Below are positions 8,605 to 16,865 of a stretch of DNA of 16,865 nucleotides, piece by piece (positions within the stretch are counted from its first letter, which is position 1; each line of letters starts with the position of its first letter). The stretch is from contig WPIO01000627.1 in NCBI GenBank assembly GCA_009760855.2, forward strand, positions 1-16,865. Direction: 5' to 3'. Position numbers and translations under genes: made by a program. The notes under the pieces are model-generated. The model ran no database searches. It was given only the letters and a program-made list of their open reading frames with translations, and was not told the DNA's origin. The DNA is from Cristatella mucedo. Its lineage: Eukaryota > Bryozoa > Phylactolaemata > Cristatellidae.

Positions 8605-9747
8605 CCTAGAAACGCCACTGAGTAGGACGCTGGGTCACTAAGATCCACTAAAACGTGAACTCGGTATTACGCAAAGCATGCGGAATACAAGAACAGTTCA
8701 TAACGGCTAAGGTAAAGCTGAGCGGACGTGATGCATGTTTAGCCGGGACGTCTAGCCTATCCTCAGCCGGCACACTTTCTTGGACTGAACGAGACTCAGG
8801 CGTCGCACGAGAGCGAAGACGACCCAGATCGTGCCACCGGGGGGGGGGGGGGGGGTCGCTGCGGCGGCTGCGTTTTGGCGGTCCAGCTCTGCCGGGGTCC
8901 AGCTCTGCAGCGGCCGACGGAAGCAGAAGCCCTCCTCAGCGTCGCCGCACGGTGACGCTAAGGAGATTGCGGAGATCGCGGAGGCTGAGTGGCAGTAGAA
9001 TCGTGGAGGATGTTCGCTCGGGGCTCGTAGAGCCAGCGTGCGGAGGTCAAGGCTTCGTCTAGCCGATGTGATTCGTCACTGGTACGTGATTACACTTTGC
9101 TCCCTATATTCACCACGCTGAGCGAATTTCACGTACTGTGAGGGTATATCTTCGTTCACTTTTCCTTTAATCTGAAATTCAAGGTACTCAATAGGAAGCA
9201 TACATTTAAGAAAGACTCATAGAGGATATTTTATTCCTAATACATTAGCAGGCTCGAGGCCGGTTGATTGATTCCCCACATAGCACTCTAGTAGGTTTAG
9301 TAGGTCAGGTCTAGCCGAAGTGATTCGTCACTGGTATTTGCTTACATTTTGCAATTGAGAATGCACAGAATGATGCACACTAGCGTTCGATTTATGGAAC
9401 GTAATTTCGCAACAAAGGGCACGACGAGATTAGGAATACTTATTTTGCAATCTTTTTTGGCTAAACTCATGTTGTCGGTGCGAGTTTGAGCCATCATGGC
9501 AGGACACAACGGCGTAGCTCGCACTTCACGAAACAGACGGTGAGTCTGCCCTCTGGCGTCCCACCCTCCGACGTCCGCCCTCAGACCTCACCAATTCACC
9601 TCCACCCTCAGATCGCCCAGCTCGCAGTGAGCTTTCGGTAGGCGTGACAGTCCGTCTAATACAGATGAGGCGAACGGAAACGGTGCGTACATTTTACGTC
9701 AAAGGAGGAGAAAGCAGGGAACAAATTAGACATAGATAGTCGCTTCT
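8605..9747. other. Unassigned DNA with GC-rich patch, G17 run and a direct repeat
   Basis: No gene recognised. 8760-9060 is GC-rich and contains a 17-base G run (8839-8855). The open frame at 8655-9062 starts at GTG and not ATG, and its composition follows the GC content, so I do not call it. Two direct copies of about 42 bp, CTAGCCGA(T/A)GTGATTCGTC and following, lie at 9060-9101 and 9311-9352. A sequence near 9101, CCTATATTCACCACG, also occurs in composite copy 2 near 12811. 9540-9610 is pyrimidine-rich with several CCCTC/CACCCTC repeats. Confidence 0.5.
8839..8855. repeat. Poly-G run, G17
   Basis: An uninterrupted run of 17 G on the plus strand, within a GC-rich patch. It could form a G-quadruplex. 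Runs like this are length-unstable and prone to sequencing error. Confidence 0.9.
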
Positions 9748-10107
9748 TGATAATAATAATAATAATAATATTGCACTTGATAAAGCGCCCTCAGAAAACT
9801 TAATCTCTTTGTAGGCGCTTTAAATTTGCTGCAAAGTGATATGCAATTGAATGGTAAGTAAAATCATGGTCAGCATGCAAATGTGGTTAGCAGCAGCCTG
9901 CACAGTGTGAGCACGCATAAGCACATGAAGGAAGAATCATAGGGACCAAATAAATGCTGTCCCTAAATAGGTGTGTTTTAAAGCTCTTTTTAAATGCTGT
10001 CAAGTCAGGGGATGTTCTGACGCGAGTCAGGAGGGTGTTCCAGGCTTTGGGAGCATACGAACTAAATGCATGTTCTCCAAAGGATTTGAATTTTGTACGA
10101 GGAATTG
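9748..10107 (-). mobile_element. LINE 3' end, 5'-truncated (copy E1)
   Basis: Read on the minus strand it starts at the codons before Ser-Phe-Gly-Asp/Glu-Arg/His-Ala-Phe (CCTCGTACAAAATTC), passes the Trp-Asn block and the Leu-Lys-Thr-His-Leu-Phe region, and ends with the terminal stem-loop and a (TTA)n tail at 9750-9771. Part of the UTR is deleted relative to copies B and C. Its 5' end coincides with the tail of copy E at 10107/10108, so the two lie head-to-tail on the minus strand. Confidence 0.9.
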
Positions 10108-11570
10108 GTAATAATAATAATAATAATAATGCACTGAATAAAGCGCCCTCAGAGAACTTAATCTCTTTCTAGGCGCTTTAAATTTGCTTCAAAGGGACAT
10201 GCAACTGAATGTTAAGTAAAATCATTCTTGAAAAACAAACAAAATGAATAATATGGTTAGGGGTGACATGCACAGGGTCAGCATGCAAATGTGGTTAGTG
10301 GCAGCATGCACAGTGTCAGCATGTATAAGCATACCAAGGACGAATCACAGGGACCCACTAAATGCTGTGCTAAATAGGTGTGTTTTTAAGTTTCTTTTAA
10401 ATGTGGTCAGGTCAGGGGATGTTCTGACACAGGTCGGGAGGGAGTTCCAGGCTGTGGGAGCATGCGAGCTAAATGCACGGTCTCCAAAGGATTTAAGGTT
10501 TGTACGAGGTATTTCTAGACTGTTGGATTCCGAAAAGCGGGTGGTACGATGCTTGGCCTGATGGGGTAGTATATCTGAAAGATAGGCTGGAGCCATAGAA
10601 TGAAGGGACCTAAAAGTGAGCGACAAAACCTTGAAGTCAATCCGTTGCTTGACTGGTATCCAGTGCAGGTCAGCGAGAAGTAAAGTAATGTGGCAACTGC
10701 GACGCTCACGACAGACAAGCCCTAGCTGCAGAGTTTCGCACCAGCTGCAATCGCCTGATCGCACATGCTGGTAGGCCAGTAAGTGGTGAGTTGCAGAAGT
10801 CGAGACAAGATGTCATGAATGCATGGACCAATTTGGACGTGGTATCCTTATCCAAACAAGCCCTAATTTTAGCAATATTATGAAGCTGAAAATAGGCGGA
10901 TTTGACGGTGGAGCTGATATGGTCGTCTAACGAGAGGTCGCTTTGGAATATGACACCTAGATTTCGAGCTGATTCAACTGGAGATATGCTGGCAGAGCCA
11001 ATTTGAAAGTCAGCCTTTCCAATTTCTGAATCACACTGGGTTTGCCCATAACTAGTAAGTTAGTTTTATCGTCGTTTAGTTTTAGAAAATTTGCTGCCAT
11101 CCATGTGCGGATGTCATCGATGCATGCAGCTAGTGAGTTGAGAGAATTTGAGGTGCTCGAAGGCTGGGAGGGATCAGAGCAAAGGTATAACTGTATGTTA
11201 TCCGCATAGAAGTAAAAGCCTAGATTGTGCTTGGCAATCACATCAGCAAGACGGAGAGTATAAACCGTGAAAAAACGGACCTAGCACAGAGCCCTGAGGT
11301 ACTCCATATTTCAGAGGTACTTCAGATGATCTTTGTCCATTCACGTCAACACTCTGGAGTCTCCCACTGAGATAGGGACCTGAACCACTGCAGAGCTATG
11401 CCAGTGATGCCCAGGCGAGATGAGAGGCGCTCTAGAAGAACTTTGTGATCGATGGTATCAAAAGCTGCCGAAAGATCGAGCAAAACAAAAAGAGACACTC
11501 TACCCATGTCTGCATTCCTAAGTAGGTCGTTGTATACCCTAAGCATGCTGACTCTGTGGAATGATGCTAT
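10108..11570 (-). mobile_element. Longest LINE copy, RT domain to tail (copy E)
   Basis: This 1.46-kb minus-strand element includes the reverse transcriptase from just before motif A, the complete C-terminal region, the 3' UTR, a perfect terminal stem AAAGCGCC/GGCGCTTT and a (TTA)n tail at 10108-10131. It lacks the endonuclease and 5' UTR. The 5' end falls directly against composite repeat copy 2, at 11570/11571. The L2/CR1 assignment rests on the RT motifs and the post-RT block with CHITLLLADLHWIPVKQ and WNSLPTCVRTSPDLTTFK. Confidence 0.93.
10345..11568 (-). pseudogene. LINE ORF2 reverse transcriptase remnant
   Basis: In a working element this ORF2 protein nicks DNA and copies LINE RNA at the target. 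Motif A is intact (FVLLDLSAAFDTIDH, about 11440-11480). The next block is interrupted near 11376 by one extra C in the Ser-Tyr-Leu-Ser-Gly segment. Motif B (GVPQGSVLGP) survives at about 11280-11310 and a frame change follows in a T6 run. Motif C reads FYADNIQLY (about 11185-11211) instead of FYADD, so the second catalytic Asp is replaced by Asn. A further shift lies near 11020 and another in a GGG run near 10720; copy D has one G fewer there. From 10764 the C-terminal frame is open to Leu-Phe-Ser-Thr-Ala-Phe-Ser-Gly-Ser-Leu. With four frame breaks and a dead active site it cannot be functional. Confidence 0.93.
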
Positions 11571-11734
11571 GGATACGGCAGCAGAAGCGGAGACTTCGTG
11601 CTGAGGCTCATAAAAGTCGGCAGCCTGGGTATTAGATTGAAAGTTCAAGGAGGACGAGGCCAAAGTATTCGCTGAAGTTTTTACAAACAGAAAACCTGCC
11701 TTCTATATTGCCTATCTCGTCTAGGGTTCGGTCC

Positions 11735-11912
11735 TGCGATTCAGCAGCCTTTTTTATATAGCGAAATAAGAGCTTTAACGGCTATCGCTAACGCTTGCAG
11801 CAGTAACGAAGGCTCAGGAGGAATAAAGCCTCAGGATTCGAACCCACGCCTTCGATGACCGAGATCGTGATTATAAACCGCCTTACCTAGCGTGCCATCG
11901 CGGCTCTCAGAG
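11735..11912 (-). mobile_element. tRNA-derived SINE, family 1 (copy 2)
   Basis: The minus strand shows the A-box region GGCACGCTAGGTAAGGCGG, the B box GGTTCGAATCC (11834-11844) and a body with TAGCCGTTAAAGCTCTTAT, an AAAAAAGGCTG segment and TGAATC. The hairpin between the boxes has decayed in this copy. It matches the SINEs at 5905-6080 and 15160-15340. Confidence 0.82.
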
Positions 11913-12224
11913 AGCGCTCATCGTTTTTCTTGAGGTGATTTCTTTACAGGCCGTCGCAATAAATTAGTTATTACACCCGATCGAATTTGAAGAAGTTTTG
12001 GTTATCAATCAAGTATTTGTTTGAGATAATTGTAAATTGCCACTCTGAGTGGCTGTGTGTCCTCGGAGCGTAGCCACGTGCTCTCCAAGTAAAGAGGTAC
12101 TACTCGTACTGATTTTCACTCAAAGGTACTGATTTTTTTCATTGATTTTTATGCCAGTTTTCTGATTTTCTTTTCCGCTCATGAAAAGCTAATCTCACAG
12201 GCTTGACCTCAGTCCGTGGAAGAG

Positions 12225-12404
<180 letters not shown>

Positions 12405-12420
12405 TTCATGTAAACCAGTA

Positions 12421-12521
12421 CTGCTTCTTTTTATTGATTTCTATGTCGTGTTTCTGACTCTACTTATCCGCTTATGGAAAGCTAGCATCACAGGCGTGAC
12501 CTCAGTCCCGTGAAGAGAAAT

Positions 12522-12619
<98 letters not shown>

Positions 12620-12631
12620 GGGAAGAGAGGG

Positions 12632-12724
<93 letters not shown>

Positions 12725-12736
12725 GGTAGACAGAGG

Positions 12737-12762
<26 letters not shown>
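12421..12762. repeat. Duplicated spacer end plus second (GA)n tract
   Basis: 12421-12512 repeats the block found just before the first tract and before the tract of copy 1 (TTATTGATTTCTATGTC, CCGCTTATGGAAAGCTAG, CCTCAGTCCCGTGAAGAG). A second GA tract of about 250 bp (12513-12762) follows, interrupted near 12613-12640 and 12720-12736. The Leu-Ser and Arg-Glu ORFs here are repeat translations. Confidence 0.95.
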
Positions 12763-12767
<5 letters not shown>

Positions 12768-13448
12768 GCACCTGTATGGTATGTGTACAGAAAGGAACAG
12801 AAGCTCGCTTCCTATATTCACCACGTTGAAGCCGTCAAAACACTAATCGAGGCGTTTGGAATTCTAAGCTGTTCAATCTCACCAATGAAAAAGCTTGCAA
12901 GTCTAGAGAAAACTGAACGCTAAGCCGGGTGTGAATGCAGGCGACTGTGCAATGCAGGTGGTAACCTTGAACATTTAACCTTTGGCTACTGTTGGTCTCG
13001 TGTCAAATGAAGCGAGCTCTGTTGAACGGCCATAACCTGCTGCTGTGTCTAATCATTGTCAACGATGCGTACGAAGTCTGTAGCATGTTAATTTATCGCT
13101 TTTTAGAAGGCTGAAGAAGGCCATCTACAATTTTTGCCACACCCATTATTACTGGTCTAACCATCAGTCAGCATGGAGAGCGTGTCTGAGTAGGGGACGC
13201 CGTTTTTCGGACGTCCTCTGCTAGAGTGCTGCGTGCGCCCAGCGATCGAATCGTTGAGACTAGGGCCAGGCATGCTCCCACACTTATTCAACGGTTCGTC
13301 GCTGCAAGCGAGCCGTTCATTGGTGCTGTTCGGGCGCTCAGCTGCAGCCGACGGCTGGGCAGCACAACGGCGTGCGAAGGAGCTCACCAGGCTTGCCAGA
13401 GGATTGACCAGTGGACGGGCGTTTTCGTTTCGTTGTTCGGTCTCCGCT

Positions 13449-13457
13449 TATAAAAGG
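13449..13457 (+). promoter_or_regulatory. TATA-box-like motif
   Basis: TATAAAAGG is a strong match to the metazoan TATA consensus. It is followed 36 bp later by an ATG in good context at 13493, so a start site around 13480 would be consistent. It lies at the end of a GC-rich stretch. Without transcript data it remains a motif match. Confidence 0.35.
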
Positions 13458-13492
13458 ATGCCCTTTTAATTTAATGAAAGAGGAAGGAAAAA

Positions 13493-13567
13493 ATGTCAGT
13501 TTCACTAGTTAAGCTATTCATTGTCGTGCACATTAGCTTGTGCGAGACTAGAAAGATTGCTGCTTGA
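13493..13567 (+). CDS. Possible 24-codon micro-ORF with hydrophobic N-terminus
   Basis: The ATG has A at -3 (AAAAAATGTCA). The peptide MSVSLVKLFIVVHISLCE plus six residues ends at TGA (13565-13567). The hydrophobic run after Lys resembles a signal peptide core, and a TATA-like box stands 36 bp upstream. If real it could be the first exon of a secreted product, but the only nearby donor-like sites (GTTAAG, GTGATA) are weak. Chance is the simpler explanation. Confidence 0.15.
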   Translation: MSVSLVKLFIVVHISLCETRKIAA

Positions 13568-13802
13568 GTGATACAAACTCCCGTCAAGCAATACTGCAGC
13601 TTAAAAGCTTAATGTCAAACAGAATGGTGGTCGTCCTCGGTTTGGGGTGCAGAAGCTATTTAGCGGCAATCGGTGGCGATCACTTAAGCTCCAAATTTAG
13701 GAAGTAGACGAGAGCTGTTGAGCTACCGGAAGAATCCGAGTATCAACATCACGAAGATCTACACTGCGAGTAAAGTGAACACCAATCTGAGATCCGAACT
13801 TT

Positions 13803-14309
13803 GAAGTCAATTCATTCTGCGGCTCCCGGCCTAGCTATCAGATCTGCTCCCCCACCAGGCCAAGCGTTTTACCACCCCACGCTTTTCAGAATCAAACAAT
13901 TTACGAATACCTCATACTAACCTCATATCTTTGGAGACCGTGCATTTAGTTCTCATGCTCCCGAAGCCTGAAACTCACTTCCGACTTGCATAACAACATC
14001 TACTGACTTGACCACATTTACCACACATCTAAAAGACAGCATTTAGTGGATCCCTGTGATTCGTCCTGCATGTGCTTACATGGTTGATAACCCTGTACAT
14101 GCTGCCACTAACCACACTTGCATGCTGACCTTGTGCAAGTCACCCCTAACCGTGTTCTTCGTGTCGTTTTATCAAGCATATTACTCACCGTGCAATCGCG
14201 TTTCACTTTGCAGTAAATGTAAAGCGCCTGGTAAGAGATAAAGTTCTCTGAGGGCGGTTTATCGAGTGCATTAGTGCACCGCAGTGCATTGAATTATTAT
14301 TATTATTAG
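13803..14309 (+). mobile_element. LINE ORF2 end and 3' UTR (copy F)
   Basis: It begins near TTCATTCTGCGGCTCCCGG, corresponding to Leu-His-Ser-Met-Ala-Pro-Ala in copy E, and continues through the Pro-Arg-Thr-Asn and Trp-Asn blocks in broken frames. A deletion precedes the Leu-Phe terminus. The 3' UTR follows, with the terminal stem AAAGCGCC against GGCGGTTT (one mismatch), extra GTGCATT repeats, and an (ATT)n tail ending at about 14309. Confidence 0.9.
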
Positions 14310-15159
14310 TATAATGCTGTACGAGTCAATTCACTGCACAAGCGATATCAGGGATGAGAGACGAGATGATCTATAGATGTTCGCATTCAGCTTATCGATT
14401 TATCGTTTATCGTCGACTTAAAACTTCCTGCTAACCGTGGACGGGCGTCCGCCGGATGGCAGTGCCGTTCTCGATCGGATGAGGAAAGCCAAGCTATGTA
14501 TCAGCTCGCTCCGAGCTCGCAGCAACGAGATGGGCGAACACTCCCGAAAAGCGGGCGGCAGATGTTGCCTTCGCATTATCTTGTAAGTCGCACGCGTCTT
14601 CTATCGTAGTCTTCACGTAATCTTCTCCCTAGCTCGAGGTGCTCCGAGTATCAGCCTCTGTTTGAGAGTGGCTCATCAGAGCCCCATTTATTTGAACTGC
14701 ATTTACAACTTCAGTTTGACTCCGGTAAATTTTCATTTGCCTACGATTCGCACATAGAAAAACCTAATTCTTCAGCTAATTTTTCGTAGAGCAGCCTTTA
14801 CCAGTTTTAAAGCCATAGACAAGGTTTGATGTTGGACAGTGTCAATGAGAAACGATTTCCTTGAAACTTGTCTCATTCCTGCAGATTATTAGTTTACGGG
14901 ATAGCTCAGAAGTAGAAACTTGGTGGACAGTCAGAACAAATCTTGAGCATGAGATTTCATTAGTTAGCAATTGACACGTTAGTCTGTTTACTTTTCAAGA
15001 CAGTGCAAGTGACAAACTAAGTATCCAGCCTAAATAGAGGCTGCCAGTGTCAACGATGCCAGTGTCAACGATAAACGCCGCAAATCCACAACTATCCGTT
15101 CACTTTAATTATATTGACTAGAAACGATACTTTTCATGGAGATTGAGGGCATGTCATAT
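14310..15159. other. Unassigned spacer with one possible exon
   Basis: No repeat family recognised. From an ATG at 14479, 34 codons plus two bases run open to CTT|GTAAGT at 14582/14583, a donor-like site. The peptide is basic with a Cys-Cys pair and is not recognised. A perfect 15-bp tandem duplication, GCCAGTGTCAACGAT, lies at 15043-15072. The remainder shows no features. Confidence 0.35.
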
Positions 15160-15340
15160 TAAGTGAGCCGTAATGGCTCACTAGGTAAGGCGGTTGCTTT
15201 TTACGACCTCGGCATCGAGGTCGTGGGTTCGAATCCTGCAGTGGGCGTCCTTTATCGCCACTGAAGCCGAAAGCGGTGGTGATATCCGTAAAGGCTCTTA
15301 TGTCTTTATACAAAAAGAGGCTGTTAAATCAGCTGGTATT
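15160..15340 (+). mobile_element. tRNA-derived SINE, family 1 (copy 3)
   Basis: The head contains the A box TGGCTCACTAGG (15174-15185), TAAGGCGG, an 8-bp hairpin CGACCTCG-GCAT-CGAGGTCG (15204-15223) and the B box GGTTCGAATCC (15226-15236). The body has GGTGGTGATATCCGTAAAGG and CAAAAAGAGGCTG and ends near TTAAATCAGCTGG. This copy stands alone: the spacer and GA tract of the composite repeat are absent, so the SINE unit can exist independently. A 104-codon ORF from 15194 runs through it and is not a gene; a similar peptide appears in copy 1 because the SINE is shared. Confidence 0.85.
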
Positions 15341-16054
15341 TCGGTTAAGTATCGTTTTCTAGGCTGCTGTATACGTGTTCCGACTTATTCGAATGAAGAG
15401 ACTGCTGGTTGGGAACTGTGGTTGTGTAATAGTCTAACTCCATACCATTTGGCAGATTCGCATCTGGATGACCAAACGTGGATCCTTAGTAGTTTGAGAG
15501 GTTCGTAATCCGGACTGCTGCCTAAAGTGCAGAGAAATATTTTAGACTCAAATTTGCCAAAATGAATACCGCATGTCTCTCATTTGAAGATATCCTACAG
15601 GAACCGTCGAGGAAAGTCCGAGCTTGTTTAGATAGGGTAGTTAACAGACATTTTCAGACAATTTTATTGTTGCTTAATGTTGCGTTTAATTATTCACATG
15701 TTATTAAAATCTATCTGTGATGCAATAACAAGTTATAATGGACTAAAACATGGTTTTTGTCATTAGGACATATATCGTATGCAATTATTAAGGTCGCTTG
15801 GCATGAACATTCCTGAATAATAAAGAGAGGGAGGGAGAGATAAAGAGATAACTGCAATGCAGGGGCAAAGTGCTCAGTACCAAGAAGTCTTTTCTGGTTG
15901 GACTTGTGCGCCCCGATTGTGCTGCGTGGACGGTCACTCAGGATAAATGTGATACACTGAAGCAATCTTGCGGGTCAGGTGTTCAAAGATAAAAACTGCT
16001 GTATCGCTCTAGCTAGACTTGAGACGGACAGATATGACCGCTACCTGTCAACAG
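15341..16054. other. Unassigned spacer with small ORF
   Basis: No known family. A 52-codon ORF is listed separately. A short purine tract (15823-15849) followed by CTGCAATGCAGGGGCAA (15852-15868) resembles the GA tract and part of the right end of the composite repeat (CTGCAATGCAAGGGGCAA near 7043), possibly a small derivative. Confidence 0.35.
15562..15720 (+). CDS. Hypothetical 52-residue ORF
   Basis: The ATG lies in good context (CCAAAATGA). The peptide begins MNTACLSFEDILQEPSRKVR, continues with a helix-like charged segment and a Leu-rich stretch, and stops at TGA (15718-15720). Composition is ordinary and neither repeat-derived nor GC-driven, but no family is recognised and no promoter or splice sites support it strongly. 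It could be a small protein, an exon or chance. Confidence 0.18.
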   Translation: MNTACLSFEDILQEPSRKVRACLDRVVNRHFQTILLLLNVAFNYSHVIKIYL

Positions 16055-16131
16055 CTGCCAGTATGTAAAGTGCCCAGAAAAAGATTCAGTTCACTGAGGG
16101 TGCTATGTAAAGTTCATCATTATTATTATTA
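16055..16131 (+). mobile_element. LINE 3' terminal fragment with tail (copy H)
   Basis: Only the last 77 bp of the LINE family remain: GTATGTAAAGTGCCCAGAAA, the stem-loop and (ATT)n. The stem AGTGCCC/GGGTGCT is kept through two G·T wobbles. It lies just upstream of, and opposite in orientation to, the SINE at 16195-16330. Confidence 0.75.
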
Positions 16132-16194
16132 AACAGCTACAGGTGTGGAGATCCTGGTGTTAATTCGATGTATAAACCTTATACTTCGTTTGCA

Positions 16195-16330
16195 AAACCC
16201 CAGGGAGAAACTTAATCTCTACTTCAGGCGCTCACTTTGCCTCTGGGGTTCGAGCCCACTACCAGTTCTAGCCAGAGCGCTGATCGGGGCGAAGACCTTA
16301 ACTGCTCGACCAAATGAGCTCAGGTGTAGT
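16195..16330 (-). mobile_element. tRNA-derived SINE, family 2, with LINE-like tail
   Basis: On the minus strand the A-box region AGCTCATTTGGTCGAGCAG (16302-16320) closely follows the tRNA pattern AGCTCAGTTGGTAGAGCA. The B box is GGGCTCGAACCCC (16245-16257). Directly after the head, the sequence GCAAAGTGAGCGCCTGAAG and on through AGAGATTAAGTTTCTC resembles the LINE 3' end (GCAAATTTAAAGCGCCTAG, AGAGATTGAGTTCTCTGAG). Acceptor stem pairing is poor, so it is not a tRNA gene. A LINE-like tail on a tRNA head is the classical layout of a SINE that uses LINE machinery. The terminal microsatellite is not visible. Confidence 0.65.
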
Positions 16331-16865
16331 CGTAACGACGTGGAACAGCAAGCACGAACCACAACGTTTCCGCACGAAACGCAGACCAAACAAATCACCT
16401 CCCGGCCTCGGTATTTTATCAAGTGGGACGGGAGCGCACTGTTCACCTTTTCACAGAGACAATTTTGAACTACTCCTCCTCCCAGAACGATCGCGCCGAC
16501 GCAGACAACGACGGAAAACCGTAGTTGCGATGCTTCCGCTGCGGTCGGGCATCTGCAACAAAAAGAAGTTCACGCCGTCGAAGTTGTGGCTATGTTACGC
16601 GGCGCAACACTCATCACCATTTGGTCGCACTAATAGCTGAGAGGCACTTTCAGTTATAACTGCCGTTTCATCCCTTAAACTTTACGAAACAAAGGTTTTA
16701 ACTTGCCTATTCCTACTAAACAGTGCTACGCGTTATTCCACCAAATTTTGAGCGACTGCTCTACCACTTTCGCAGATATATCATCAAAAGGACCCAGGAC
16801 CAGGTAGCATTTCTATACATTCAAATTGATCCTTAATGCAGTCTCTAAAAATGCTTCAGCAACTT
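16331..16865. other. Unassigned DNA
   Basis: No repeat family, RNA gene or credible coding region. Overlapping ORFs of 75-108 codons (16145-16640) run across the SINE and a moderately GC-rich stretch and show no motifs. Confidence 0.4.

Larger units (their letters stand above)
13033..13802. other. Unassigned spacer with possible promoter
   Basis: No transposon or known protein seen. 13160-13440 is moderately GC-rich, with short overlapping ORFs of 75-78 codons on both strands and no motifs. A stem-loop (AGGGGACG-CCG / CGG-A-CGTCCTCT, loop TTTTT, 13192-13219) is present. A TATA box and micro-ORF are listed separately. The rest, 13570-13802, shows nothing recognisable. Confidence 0.4.

Noticed and set aside
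8655-9062. 135-codon Arg-rich ORF
   Set aside because: No ATG start (begins at GTG), spans a G17 run, and composition tracks GC content.
9342-9524. 60-codon minus-strand ORF
   Set aside because: Short, no motifs, no promoter or splice context; indistinguishable from chance.
15166-15240. Functional tRNA genes at this site, 5990-6076, 11820-11912 and 16240-16330
   Set aside because: A and B boxes are present, but acceptor stems do not pair, the anticodon region does not fold normally, and conserved non-tRNA bodies follow.
15194-15508. 104-codon plus-strand ORF
   Set aside because: Starts inside the SINE head and reads through its body; similarity to the ORF at 5.9 kb reflects the shared SINE.
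16145-16640. Overlapping ORFs of 107 and 108 codons
   Set aside because: They run antisense across a SINE and into unassigned DNA with no motifs; they overlap each other in different frames.

Overview
The window looks like non-coding, repeat-dominated nuclear DNA of an animal, probably an invertebrate. No ORF runs beyond low-complexity or transposon-derived sequence. There are many 5'-truncated L2/CR1-type LINE copies with (ATT)n tails, tRNA-derived SINEs with A and B boxes, long (GA)n tracts and CpG-rich islands. I cannot name the species. I see no prokaryotic genes, no CRISPR array, no functional tRNA or rRNA gene, and no host protein-coding gene that I can support with confidence.

Layout. 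1-711 is unassigned DNA with short palindromes. 712-1039 is a 36-bp minisatellite arranged as alternating 72-bp dimers. 1148-1696 is a LINE 3' end (+), followed directly by a very decayed reverse transcriptase copy of the same family at 1697 to about 3390 (+). 3780-3965 is extremely AT-rich with 14-bp inverted repeats and gives way abruptly to GC-rich DNA with GC boxes and poly-G runs (3980-4300). A LINE 3' end follows (4346-4682), then a CpG-rich island (4690-5640) that carries a speculative minus-strand signal-peptide exon.

5730-7129 and 11571-13032 are two copies of one composite repeat. Each contains a minus-strand tRNA-type SINE, a unique spacer, a long (GA)n tract and a conserved right end. 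The second copy has an internal duplication of the spacer plus (GA)n. Between them lie LINE pieces at 7626-7900, 7912-7956 and 7965-8604 (all +), a GC-rich patch with G17 and a 42-bp direct repeat (8605-9747), and two head-to-tail minus-strand LINEs (9748-10107 and 10108-11570). The latter is the best-preserved reverse transcriptase pseudogene.

The right part holds another LINE 3' end (13803-14309), a third SINE of the same family (15160-15340), a LINE 3' scrap (16055-16131) and a second SINE type (16195-16330, minus). The tail of that SINE resembles the LINE 3' end, which suggests a SINE/LINE mobilisation pair.

How the parts fit: the non-LTR elements share a 3' terminal stem-loop and a microsatellite tail, and they repeatedly sit head-to-tail behind one another. 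This fits 5'-truncated, target-primed insertions that favour older (ATT)n tails. The region reads as a retroposon graveyard, with a few low-confidence promoter and exon candidates kept separate below.
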